NCBI GenBank assembly: GCA_000310025.1
Contig: FN649735.1
Location: 2,864,229-2,928,228 of the forward strand
Length of the DNA stretch: 64,000 nt
Direction: 5' to 3'
Origin: Ectocarpus siliculosus
Taxonomy: Eukaryota > Sar > Phaeophyceae > Ectocarpales > Ectocarpaceae
The notes beneath the pieces are model-generated. The model ran no database searches and was not told the origin of the DNA. It saw only the letters and a list, made by a program, of their open reading frames with translations. A program made the translations under genes and the position numbers. Position 1 is the stretch's first letter, and each line of letters starts with the position of its first letter. Shown here piece after piece: positions 21,847-32,388 of the stretch.

Positions 21847-24800
21847 TTAAAACGCTAACCGGAAGCTGTTGGCCATCTGCCTGAACTTCTCCCCCCGCCC
21901 GCCCTTCCCACCCCAGCTCTCCTCCGGCGCGAGAACGGTGACGGTGAAGAGGGTGGATCCTCTAGCGGCCACCACCCCGACGTTGCGCATCGGCTTTCGG
22001 ATTCGTTGCCCCTTCCAGTTTCAACAGAGCGGCGGGACGAGCGGGGGAGGATGGGAGTGTGTTGACGGGGAGGGAGGGGCCTAGTGTCATGCATAGGTGG
22101 AAGTCTTCGCTTACCCAAAATACTTCATCCGTACGATTGAGAGGCAGCAACTCGCCCCGAGGGATTGAAACAAGATTGCAGGAAGAGAACGACGCAGCAT
22201 CGACGATACCTGATCTGATATGACGCTCGCTACAGCAGGCGGCACAGGCCAAGACACGTTGTTGCCGACAGATCTTAGCCTCTGCTTATTCAGACATGCC
22301 TTGACTTGGGTGAGGCCTTATCAAAGCATGCCAACAACGATGAAGCAGGCCAACACAACCTTCCCTAGAGTCCTAACCCTGAACACTCTCTCTCGAAAAA
22401 CGCCTCTCTTTCCTACTCACCGCAGGGCGACACCTCCCGTGGCAATCCCTGAACAGCTTACATGGTGCAATTCGCACCGACCGACAAAAAAAAGAAAGGC
22501 ATGTACGGCAGTAGTTTCTCCCCTTCGTTTCGGGCCGGAGCGGATCACACACACCCCATCACCTGAACGCGATACTCGAACTGATACACGAGCCCCCCCG
22601 GCTCCCTGTTGTCTTCGAAAGCTTCTAACAGCTCCCACTCTCTCCCTGAATTTGAGGCATGGCGAAGTGAAGGAACGGGGAGCGGGGGGTGAGTTGGGGA
22701 AGGAGCTGAAACGTTTGTTCGGCGGTGGCTACTACCATCATCGTAAGGAAGTGCGTCATTGCGACCGTGCCTTCCCTCTCAGCATGCTGCAGAAGAGACA
22801 CGCGACCTCACCCGAGCCAGGCGGAGCAATCACGGTCGAGAGAATTTTCTCGGCGGCTTCCTTGGGGTCCCCGAGCGTTCGTTTGAGAGAAAAGCCGGGC
22901 ATGAGCTCGCTTTTCACCACCGAGACGTTTTCAATGCCGTCTCCTCCTGACAAGACGTTTCGGGAAAAAGAAGAAGCAGAGAATCAAGGAAAAGCGACCA
23001 AGGACAGAGGTGAGCGGCAACAAACAACCACCGAGCGCGTGATTGGACATCGCTTAGAGAGTCGAACGACTGACTTTACCACAGATGCACCGCCAGGCAC
23101 GAAGACCGGTAGGGAGAGCGAGAGAGAGAGTCGTGCGCAAGGCAGCAAATCGCACTTCCGAGTTCTCGTAACCCGCCCTGGGGACCGGCGGTGAACGGCC
23201 AAACCAAAGGACTGCTAGTGCCCATCGTAGGCATCGTAGCACTGTACCCAGCCAGTAACCAACCGCTGTCAGTCTGTCTCTGCGAGGCTACTTCGCATCG
23301 CCGGGGAGAAACCGGCTCGCCAAATCCAGTCACGCACGACACAGACGCAGCCGCATACACGGAGTGCCATCCCCCTCTTTGAGAGCCCGCTTGCAAACGA
23401 TACCGGTTGACGCAACTTCCCCCCTCGACAGAAGATGCGCCAAGGACTGCTAGTTCCCCCTGATTCCCCCGCACTAAAATTAGAACATTTGGGAAAAAAA
23501 ATAGACGCCTTGACGGGCTGACAAGGCAGCGTCAACTAACGATTCCCCCCGCCCGGCAGCCGCCTGGCTTTCGCACAAGCACCTTGGGGGCCAAAGGCGA
23601 CCTCGGGTGCCGAGCTCGACCTCCTCTGGCGGGCTCTGGCGACCGCGGCGGGGGAGGCCCGCAGGTCCTCCAGGTCGCGCTGTCGCCGCAGCGCCAAGCC
23701 CTGACGCACCCAAGCGAAGGGAGAGAGAGAGAGGGAGAGAGAGAGAGAGGGAGAGAGAGAGAGAGGGAGAAAGAGAGAGAGAGACACACACACAGACAGA
23801 CATACAGAAAGACAGAGACAGAGACAGACAGAGAGAGACAGAGACCGAGACCGAAACAGAGAGACCGAGAGAGGGAGAGGAGACACACGAGCAAAAGAAG
23901 GCGGGACGAGGAAACTAGCTCAGAATTGGGGAGGCGCGATCGGCCGGCATACCGCGAACACAGACAGGAGCCCCCCACCCCCACCCCCACCCCCAAAATC
24001 GCTGATGTTCAGAAGAAGGTGGTATGTCGACTGCCTGTCTCCAACAGTCGCCTCCATGAGTCACACATCCCCCCCGCAAAGCATGCAGATAGTACCAACA
24101 TGTTGCATGTCCTGCGTGCGCGTGTAGGCCGGCCGCCGAGGCTTCACGGCTTTAGCAAAACCTCGAGCTCGCAATCTCCACGGGGTCCGCTCCATCCTCC
24201 CAACCACCCAAAAAGTCCCTAAATAAATGACAAAAACACCCCGTGCCAGTCAGTGCCCATATACGGAGGGCAACACAGTCGGGGTCACTGCTCACCAAAT
24301 TTGGCCACCCTCTCACCCAATCTCCCAGGGAGTATTGTACGCACCAAGATGAATCTCCCCGCTCAAACCACCGAAAGTCGGCTCCCAACTCACCGAGTCG
24401 CCCACCCACGTGTCCGGGTACATGAACTCGTATCCGTCCTCGGGAGAGTAAAACCTGTTCACACACACGCACACACGTGTTCCAAAGTAGCAGCAGCCAT
24501 GGTTAACACGTGCAGCTTTCTTCTGTTGTCGCTAAGGTATTGGTCTTCAATGCGGAGAGTAGCGTAGACTTCCCCAATGAGGCTCGCTCACAGGGTTCCA
24601 GATGGTGGCCTTCAGAAGCATTTGTTTTCAACCGCAGTAAACTGACGCATTTTCATTTGTCAGCCGGTTAGCGCGGTCGATGCCAATAAGAAACACACAC
24701 ACACACACGCAATGTTTTCAACCCGCGCAAGGACGTGAAACAACAGGCACACAGTAGGCGGGAGGAGAAAGGTTTCGGGGGCCAAGGGTGAAGAGTCGTG

Positions 24801-26969
24801 TCTGGCTGTTGGAGGAGGGTGCCAGTCGGAGTGTCCGCAAGACCCGTGAAAACATGGTTCATGGAAAACTCGCGGGTCGTCCCGCGAGGTATGCCACGGA
24901 ATTTCTTGAGGGCAAGTGGTTGTCGGTTTGGGAGTCCCCCCAACAAAACATTTGCCATCGGGGTTGGGTTTTCGTCACTTGGCAACGACGTTGTAAAACA
25001 AGCCGCTCCCCCCGGTGTTTTGCCATCGGGGTTGGGTTGTCGTCGCTTGGCAACGACGTTGTAAAACAAGACTCCCCCTCGGTGTTTGCCATCGGGATTG
25101 GGTTTTCGTCGCTTGGCAACGACGTTGTAAAACAAGCCAATAAACTTCGTGAACTCGGCAACCAGGTTACCGGGTTTTTTACCTCTGTTTTTTTTTTGCG
25201 GTAACCATGAATGGTGGTCGAGTAGATCATGTTGTGCGGGGTCGAGAACCCTCACTCCGCGCAAGGGGGATGATCGCACCACGTTGTGTTAAAATGGTCA
25301 AGCATCCTCGAGGCAGCTACACAGTGCTTATAACTGTCTCTGGAAGTGATAGCACCAGAAAATAAATTAAGTCATACGCAGCTGTCATCCGTACGCAAGG
25401 AAGTAAGCACAACATGCCGAACACCCTTAGCAGGATGCAGCTCACCCTTCATGCGACTCGCCGAATACCTCACGGCGCTTCGCGCTTGGTGATGTGAGAG
25501 CCTGGTCCGGTGAGAACCCGGCGTGCTCCGTCCCGGTTTTGTAGGGATGCGAGGTCAATGGTCTAACGACTACGGCATGCACGACTATGAGTACACCCCC
25601 CCCACACAAAACAAGACATGAAATCGTACACGACGGCGCATCTCCCGAACAAAAGCCGGGGACCCCTCCTTACACCTTGCGTACAAACACTCAACCAACG
25701 GAGAACAACGAGCTCCAAGATCGATGTCTAACAATCACGGACGGCATACACGTACACCACCTTCTTAAAGCCCTCCGATATGTGTTTGTGTGACATCCAA
25801 TCTATCTGGACGTCAGGTGTTATGCCCTTTCGTGTCTTTTTGGGAACAACCGCCAAGAGGGCTATACAGGATGGAAGGTCACGCCGAAGTGTTCGTCGCT
25901 TCCTGTGTGTGTCTGGCATTTCTATTCGCCGTCTTCCGTTCCGCGGCGTGTGTGCCTTCATCTTACCGCGCGAAGGATTCAGCCATCCCATATTCCCTGG
26001 TCGACCTTGAAGTCGAATAGATCGCTACGCACGTAAAGTGAGCATTGGGCATGCTCTCCGAAAACAATCCCAGCTCGTGTGACTGCACCGAGTCGCGAGC
26101 CCACGTCCCAAACCGCCCTCAAAAGCATACCACGGTATACCAACGGACAACCACAGAGGCACGGACAGTGAAAAACGAAGCTACCATTCCCATCGCTACA
26201 ACTAACCCTCATCCTGCGAACCGTGCCTTAAGCCGGATCTCAAGCACGTTCTCACCTCTTGAACCCTCCGATGGGAAACAGCAGGTCCACCCGCAAGTCC
26301 CTCGAAGCCTCGGGAGCCACGCTGCCCAACAGCGCCGAGGTCACCCCGAAGAGATTTCCTCCGAGCGCGACGGCGCCTCCGAGAAGAGAATAGCGGACGA
26401 ACCTCTCGCGGGTAACCCCGTTGGCCCGCATGTCGTCCCAGAGCTCGTTCTCCTTCCCGAAGAAGTAACTTTTTTTTTTTTTTGGCGCGCGCGCGCGCAC
26501 ATTTTTGCGAGTACAGAGCATTCCGGAGGTGGGGCAGTCGTGTTGTTGCTGCCTGCCCTTCCATCCATTGTGAAAATTGCCTTGGCTTTTTCGGTCAGGC
26601 TACGAAACTACACGTGTGCTTGTTTTGCCTTTGATGTTTGATGTTGAGAAATATTCTCCACGCTAGGGCATGCACTTTGTGGCGGAACAACTCTGTAGAA
26701 GGCGCGTGCTTGCTCACGTGGACACCTGGAACTTCTCCGTCTCCTCTCCCTCCGGAATGGCGTCCTTCCCCTCGTTGACGACCTTGTCGATCCCCTTCGC
26801 CAGCGCGGCGGCCGCCGAGTCGAGCACCATCTCCGTAGATTCCGCCGTCGCCTTCTCCAGCTTGGCTCTTGCCTTCGACAGCTCCTGAAGACAGCAAGAG
26901 AACACACAAAAAAGAGACGGTTTCAGACGGGCTGAGCCACCACCCGCACCAGTCCTCGGGAGCAGATGC

Positions 26970-27031
<62 letters not shown>

Positions 27032-29572
27032 GTTATTGGTGCTGTTGTTGTTGTTGCAATTTTCTGTTGTTGTAACTGACGCGGGTGCCTTTCGTGGTCA
27101 CAGGCCCACCACCAAAAACAAGGGTACAAACTTTCTAGAAATCAAATATCAACAGTTCTAAGTTGTAGGAGCATTCGTTCACCTCAAAGCACAATGGGAT
27201 TTATACGTTGTATTTTGCACGGAATAGTTTGTTGCTGACTCGTCGTCGACTCAATTGAAAGGTACCTCGGGCCGCAGCTGCTCTCTCTCGATTCCTGGGC
27301 CAAGATGTCTCCGGATCGACATTTAGCCTGGGTTGGCGCTACTAGTTAGCGACATGTGGTATGTCAGTGGAAGAGAGTAGGAAAACGCAACGACCTTGGT
27401 CTACTTGTTGGCAAGGTGAGGAGTGTTGGCGAACACTTGTCGGCGAGGAGGAACTTGAGAGAGATGCGTGCACCGCGGAAAATGATGCAGAGAGCCTCAG
27501 CAAAAGGTTGCAGCGCACACAATACTTCCTCTGTGCTACAAGCAGTCAACGGTTAACTAGGCGTAAAGGCCAAGCGTCCTGCGGCTGCTGTTGAGAGAGG
27601 ACGCCCCCTACTGCGTGATCCCGCGTCTATTGCAGCACTGGCGGAGAAACAGAGAGTCCGCGGTATTGGTTGCTTGCGTAGAGAAGAGACAGAAAGGATG
27701 TACCTAATCTGAGCAACAACCCACCTTAACCTCCAGGAGCTCTTCGATCTCTTCGCGGACCTCCTCCAGATCGTCCAGCACTTGCCGGCGGAGTTCTTGC
27801 ACCACCGCGGGGTCGCCCCTCAGCACCCCCTGTGTTTCAAGCCCACGAGGCGTTATTTCTACATTTTGAGGGTATCGTTGACCAAGTAACCCTTACGTAC
27901 ACCAGCTTCGCACAACTCGGGCGACGTCTTGCAGCCATGCTTCTCTGCCTAACACACACCTTGGAACTGGTCACCCTAGCTCACTGGTTTCGCACAACTC
28001 GGGCGACTTGTTGCAGCAGCCCACTGGGATACCTTTGCCTATCACCTTGACACTCGCCAACTTACGTGTGGCTCTGCTTCCGCTACTCATGCTCGCACCT
28101 TGAATTTTTGAGCAACGTCCTTGAGCTCGACCAGCCCCGCCTTGTCGTCCGCGCCGGAACCAACGCCGACCTGGTCCATGAGGTCTTCCACCAGCTCTCG
28201 CACGTCCTTGGCAAGGACGGCGAGGGTGTCCTCGCGGGCGCCGGGCGCCTGCTGCACCCCCCCAAAGCAAAACGCAAGTAAATTTGTGGCGCGCAGAGCT
28301 TGTACACTTCGTTACTGTAGACAATATACAATCACGGGAAGACAACAACCCGTTGCCGAAAATGCCCAGTTCGAAAGGGTGTGCTGAAGTCTACAAGCGA
28401 GTTGTGCACTCAACTTCGAAGAGCAAGTACAGGCCATCGATGTCAATTTGTCTGAAGCGCGGCAATGCCTTTTCTTTGCTCGATCTCGACAACGTGACAG
28501 AGGGTCGTCGTATGCATACTTGGTAGCCGCTTCACGATAAAGACGGTTACAGAGCAAGCCCAACGGTGAAAACAACTCAGACGTATCCTCCGTACTTCCG
28601 TCAGTTTGTCGCATTCGAGCCTTTACAACCAGCATCGCCTCACAAGCATAGGACTAAGGGAATATAACTGGCGACAACAAGTCGAGGCAGCCGCTCAAGG
28701 GATCGCATTGTGGACACCGGGCACCTGTTTTTGAGACCCGACATTGTACTCAAGGCAGTGTTCTGTTTCTGCCCAGAGCGCATCCATTGTGCCCAAGCCA
28801 TGCGTACCGCCGGAGTTGCTTCGTTCACCAACACGGAGAGCCCTAAAAGCTGCTTTACGGGCAACAACCAAAATCCAAACTCGTTCGCTGTTCTAAACCG
28901 AGCACGTAGATGCATGCACACACACCGTCGACCGTCGCTAAAATAGCGCTCCTTGCCCCCCAACCACACCTTGGCGGGCGTGTCTCCCTTTGTCTCCGGG
29001 TTGAGTAGCGCCCGGACCTCCTTCTTGATCTCCTCTGTGGTCAGTAGAGGAAAGCTGTCTGCCAACCTCTTGGCCAGCTTGCTTATAAACTGCCCGTCCA
29101 ATGCCCCCGCGCCTTTCCCAGCGCCGCCGCCGCCTGCAACTGATCCCGCCGCTCGCCGAGTACGTCCGCTGCCGGCATCACCAGCAGATCGCTCCGTATC
29201 GGTCCGTCCCGATTCTACCGCTTCGTCAGCGGTAGTGTTCTCACCACCAGGGCCCTCGGGAAGGGCTCCGAGTCGAACGTGCGAGGGCCTTGAGCGTCGC
29301 CGCTGGTGGCGGTGGTGCTGTTGCTGTTGACCCAGTGTTGTGCGGGAGAACCACCGTGAGCGCGAGGAACATGATGCTTCAACGGTAGAGGAGATCATGC
29401 CCTGCCCAGCCCTCGCCCTCGCTCCCAGGGAGCTGAAACCGCCGGCCGAGGGTGAAGGGTGAGCGCGGAAGGTCCCTGCGTGGCTGTGTTGCACGAAGGC
29501 CCCCGCCTGGCTGAAGCTGCACAATGAGCATGTTGCTGCCAAGGCCGTTACATGAGCCTTGGTCAGCAGCAT
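21847..29572 (-). CDS. Plastid PsbP-domain protein with long helical N-terminal extension
   Basis: The exons run 29572-28970, 28251-28099, 27829-27725, 26884-26726, 26452-26256, 24454-24394, 23700-23583, 22946-22812, 22645-22563 and 22011-21847. All phases agree, giving 592 residues and a TAA. Residues 1-25 form a signal peptide ending SQAGA|FVQ, the heterokont secondary-plastid cleavage type. An Arg/Ser/Gly-rich transit region and predicted helical, charged segments follow (about 165-345, for example QVLDDLEEVREEIEELLE). A Gly/Ala-rich hydrophobic stretch after RERFVRYSLLGG (about 355-380) looks like a thylakoid-transfer or anchor segment. The PsbP domain is about residues 405-592: FYSPEDGYEFMYPDTWVG, NVSVVKSELMPGFSLK, EAAEKILSTVIAPPGSG, LLEAFEDN, VYQFEYRVQ and STLFTVTVLAPEESW. 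PsbP-family proteins act in the thylakoid lumen around photosystem assembly or oxygen evolution. The exact role is not readable from sequence. The long region before the domain is unusual. The last acceptor could instead lie 18 bases downstream. Confidence 0.85.
23719..23890 (+). repeat. GA/CA-rich simple-sequence tract
   Basis: GAGA runs broken by CACACA and GACAGA units, read as a CT-rich tract on the PsbP strand. It lies just upstream of the exon 7 acceptor (23700) and probably doubles as an extended polypyrimidine tract. Confidence 0.9.
24620..24717 (-). repeat. Dispersed intronic repeat
   Basis: On the PsbP strand: GCGTGTGTGTGTGTG, TTTCTTATTG, the core GCATCGACCGCGCTAACCGG, CTGAC, then AATGAAAATGCGTCAGT. 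The last part matches the 38.55 kb copy beyond the core. It lies in intron 5 in sense orientation. Confidence 0.75.
24951..25137 (+). repeat. Minisatellite, three 66-68 base units
   Basis: Three direct units each contain TTGCCATCGGG, TTGGGTTTTCGTC and CTTGGCAACGACGTTGTAAA. Unit starts lie at about 24953, 25021 and 25087. The tract lies in intron 5 of the PsbP gene. Confidence 0.9.
25500..25610 (+). repeat. Interspersed repeat, copy 2 of 3 (CGACTACGGCATGCG family)
   Basis: It carries GATGCGAGGTCAATGGTCTA followed by ACGACTACGGCATGC and a C-rich tail, matching 728-825 and 35683-35775. It lies in intron 5 of the PsbP gene, antisense to it. Confidence 0.7.
26971..27029 (+). repeat. (GTT)n microsatellite
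   Basis: About 19 GTT units with a further broken tract to 27075, in intron 3 of the PsbP gene. It produces artificial poly-Val and poly-Asn frames. Confidence 0.95.
27900..28060 (+). repeat. 82-base direct duplication in intron 2 of the PsbP gene
   Basis: The phrase CGCACAACTCGGGCGAC occurs at 27909 and 27991. CTTGCAGC or GTTGCAGC and CTTTGCCTA-like sequence follow each copy. The second unit ends close to the exon 2 donor. Confidence 0.65.
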
Positions 29573-29918
29573 ACTGCTATGTATCGTAAAAATACAGCAC
29601 GGAGTGATTTACACAGCAGATCTACGCGTGTCTTGTACTCGGGAATGAAGAACCGCTGGGAAATCTGACCTTCACAACAACAGAAGGCACTGAAGCAGTG
29701 GGTAGACACTGGTCTTTGGGAGGGAGAAGACCGCCAGACACAGCGTCACAGGTGTGGTGAACGCAAGCATGCTGCGATGACACATTCTCACACACACTGA
29801 GGGGCTCCGTGAGCCCGTTCCCGAAATACACGGGGTATGCTGGATTTTTAAATTTGGCCGTGTTCTGTGCGGCACAACCAGGGTGCTGGCGCAGCGTGTG
29901 CCAGCTTAGGGAAGGGAC
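29573..29918. promoter_or_regulatory. Candidate bidirectional promoter, PsbP gene and DDX11
   Basis: The 346 bases between the two divergent start codons must hold both 5' untranslated regions and both core promoters, unless an upstream non-coding exon exists. I could not identify a TATA box on either side. The stretch holds A/T-rich segments near 29580-29600 and 29845-29865 and is otherwise mixed. Confidence 0.45.
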
Positions 29919-32356
29919 ATGAGCAGTGGTGGTGACAACGAGATGCGTGGCCGTGATGAAGGGCCTCCTAGGGAAGAACCTGATATCCCGTTCCCTTTCG
30001 AGCCCTACGACGTCCAGAAACAGCTGATGCGCAAAATCTACTCCACCCTCGAGAACGGAGGCATCGGTATCTTCGAGAGTCCTACAGGAACGGTGAGCGT
30101 GGGCCACACTCTGCTGCTGTACTGTAGTTGCAACGAGAGCAACGCCCTCTAGATGTGGACTAATCAGCGCCTTCATTCCGTCACAGGTAGTCCCGATCTG
30201 TAGTATCAGCAATTGGTTCCCCCTGGCCCTAAGGCGCCCGAAGCCGTAGGTCGCATAAGATACCACACCCCCTGGACCAAATTTCAAACTTGTCAAACCC
30301 ACGACAAGGAGGAGGCCGACATCAAATGATACATTTTCGGAAAGCCCTCGATGAGAGTCAGTTCCAACGCCGTCATTTCTGGCACCGTGACTGCTGTTTT
30401 TCCTGCCGAGTCATATCGAGCCTTGAAAATCGGTCCAAGGGGTGTGATATCTTACATGCAACCTACGGGAAGTGGGTGGTGCCCACGCGGCTGTTGCTGT
30501 CTTCGTCGCAGGGCAAACACACATTCTCTGAGCATCTGTACTCAGTGCACACTGGTGCTGTGTTTGTTGCTGCAGGGCAAGTCTCTGAACCTCTGTACTT
30601 TGTGCACGCTGGTGTTGTCTTTGCTGTCGCAGGGCAAGTCTCTGAGCGTGATCTGCAGCGCCCTCCAGTGGCTCAAGGACGCCGAGGCCAAGGACGTGGA
30701 CGGGAAATCGGACGGCGGAGGCTCCCCCGCCCGAGGAGGCGGTGTGTACCCGAACCGCATCAGCATCTCTGCTTGTATCTATCATCCTGTCTGTACAGTA
30801 TTCGTGGACTCCTCTCTGCGTATTCATACAGTACTCTCTTGCAAGTCTATCCGTATCATTCTCTTCTTTCCCTCGGAGGGAGGGACGTACCATGAGATGT
30901 ATCACCTACGCTCAGTTTGGAAGTGCGGAGGCCAGAAGCTCAATGTGAAGGCAGCAGAGCAACGAAAATAAACACAAGTTTCCCGACGTGCATCAGTGTT
31001 CGTTCAAAGAGACCTCTTGGCGACCATTGGAGCAGTCCAGCAATCACTCAACAACTACCTAACACGGACTACTGCTGCAGTCGCTTCTACCTCTTGCGCC
31101 CGAGGTTTTTGTTTTCACATAACCCATGCGGAGGCTGGCCCGCTTCGCCTTTGACGAGGTTACTCCTAGGCCACAAGCATTCCGTGCGCACTCTCCTGTG
31201 CTGCCCTATAAATTGGCTGGGAGCTCTGCAGCATGTGGGGGGGGGGGGGGTGAAGGCGGGCCCACCGTAAGCCTACCGAAGGTTGCATAGGCTACCACGC
31301 GTTTTGAACCGGTTTTCAAAGCCGACTTGTTTACTCCGCTGATAATCTGTGACGGTGCCGATAACGGCGGCGTTGGAACCGTCTTGTGGAGGGCTCTTCG
31401 AAAACGTTTGATTTGAATCCGACATGTTATGTTCATGGAATAGTCGAACTTTTGAAGAAAAGGTGCATGGGGATCTTGTGCAGCCTTCTGCATGGTGTGG
31501 CCGCAGCAAATGCGTTCTACCCGCAGCGTTTCCTGCTACTGCCGTCGTGTATACGACACAATGTAGGACGCTTATTTCTGGCTTCTTAGTTTTGACGGAT
31601 GAGACTCACTCAGAGGGCCGAGGTTACCGTCTCCGCCCTCCGACATACCTCCGATTGGTATCGAAGTACAGAGCATCAACAAGGTGGATGCGAAGCAGCG
31701 GGGGCATCACAAAGCGGATGGAAGTAGTGATATGCGACGACCTGGCATCGTCGGCCATCGATATCGAGGTGCTTCCCGTGTCCGTTTTATATGTGCTTCG
31801 CTGACTGGACAGGCTCGTCATCGAAGGGCACAGGGGGGTTCGGGACAGAAAACGCCTCCTGTGGAGGGGGGGAGAAGGACGATGACGACGACGGGGCGAG
31901 CGCGATGCCCAGCTGGCTCAAGGACATGACGCGGCAAAAGTCTGACAACGAGAAGGAAGCGAGAGCCAAGTAGGTGGTTCGGACTTCGCCCGATTTCTTC
32001 TTGATCTGAAACTTTTATTTCCGTCAACGTAATCTTGAAGCTTGCCTGCCTGGCTGACGAAGACCTGCTCATCCCCTTGCGTATGAAGGGTGCGCGCGCG
32101 AGAGCGCACAGTAATAGAACGGCCCAAACCATGTAAGCGAGAACCACCCTCTCTCCTTCCCCCTCATCTTATGACCACCCCCGCGACAACGTCGCTACCG
32201 TTCTCCCCTCGCCCGCCTGCCCACATGCGCTACAATAGGCGCGTGCGAGAGCGGCGGCGGGACCTAGACAAACGACTTGCCGCCGTTCGGAAAGAAGACG
32301 AGCACCGCAAGAACAACAACAAGGTGCGTGGCGTTCATCGCCCAAGCGGTGGCGGC

Positions 32357-32388
<32 letters not shown>

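Noticed and set aside
22115-22209. Alternative PsbP exon with acceptor, donor and matching phase
   Set aside because: It joins in frame between exon 8 and the last exon, but its translation lacks the conserved LLEAFEDN..VYQFEYRVQ segment of the family. The exon at 22645-22563 has that segment and fits the same phases.
22220-23194. Long plus-strand open frame of 324 codons
   Set aside because: It overlaps PsbP exons 8 and 9 on the opposite strand and their GC-rich introns, has no family signature and no codon-like pattern.
23532-24222. Arg/Glu-rich and Ser/Leu-rich open frames on both strands
   Set aside because: They are translations of the GA/CT simple-sequence tract. Only the short stretch 23583-23700 is a supported exon.
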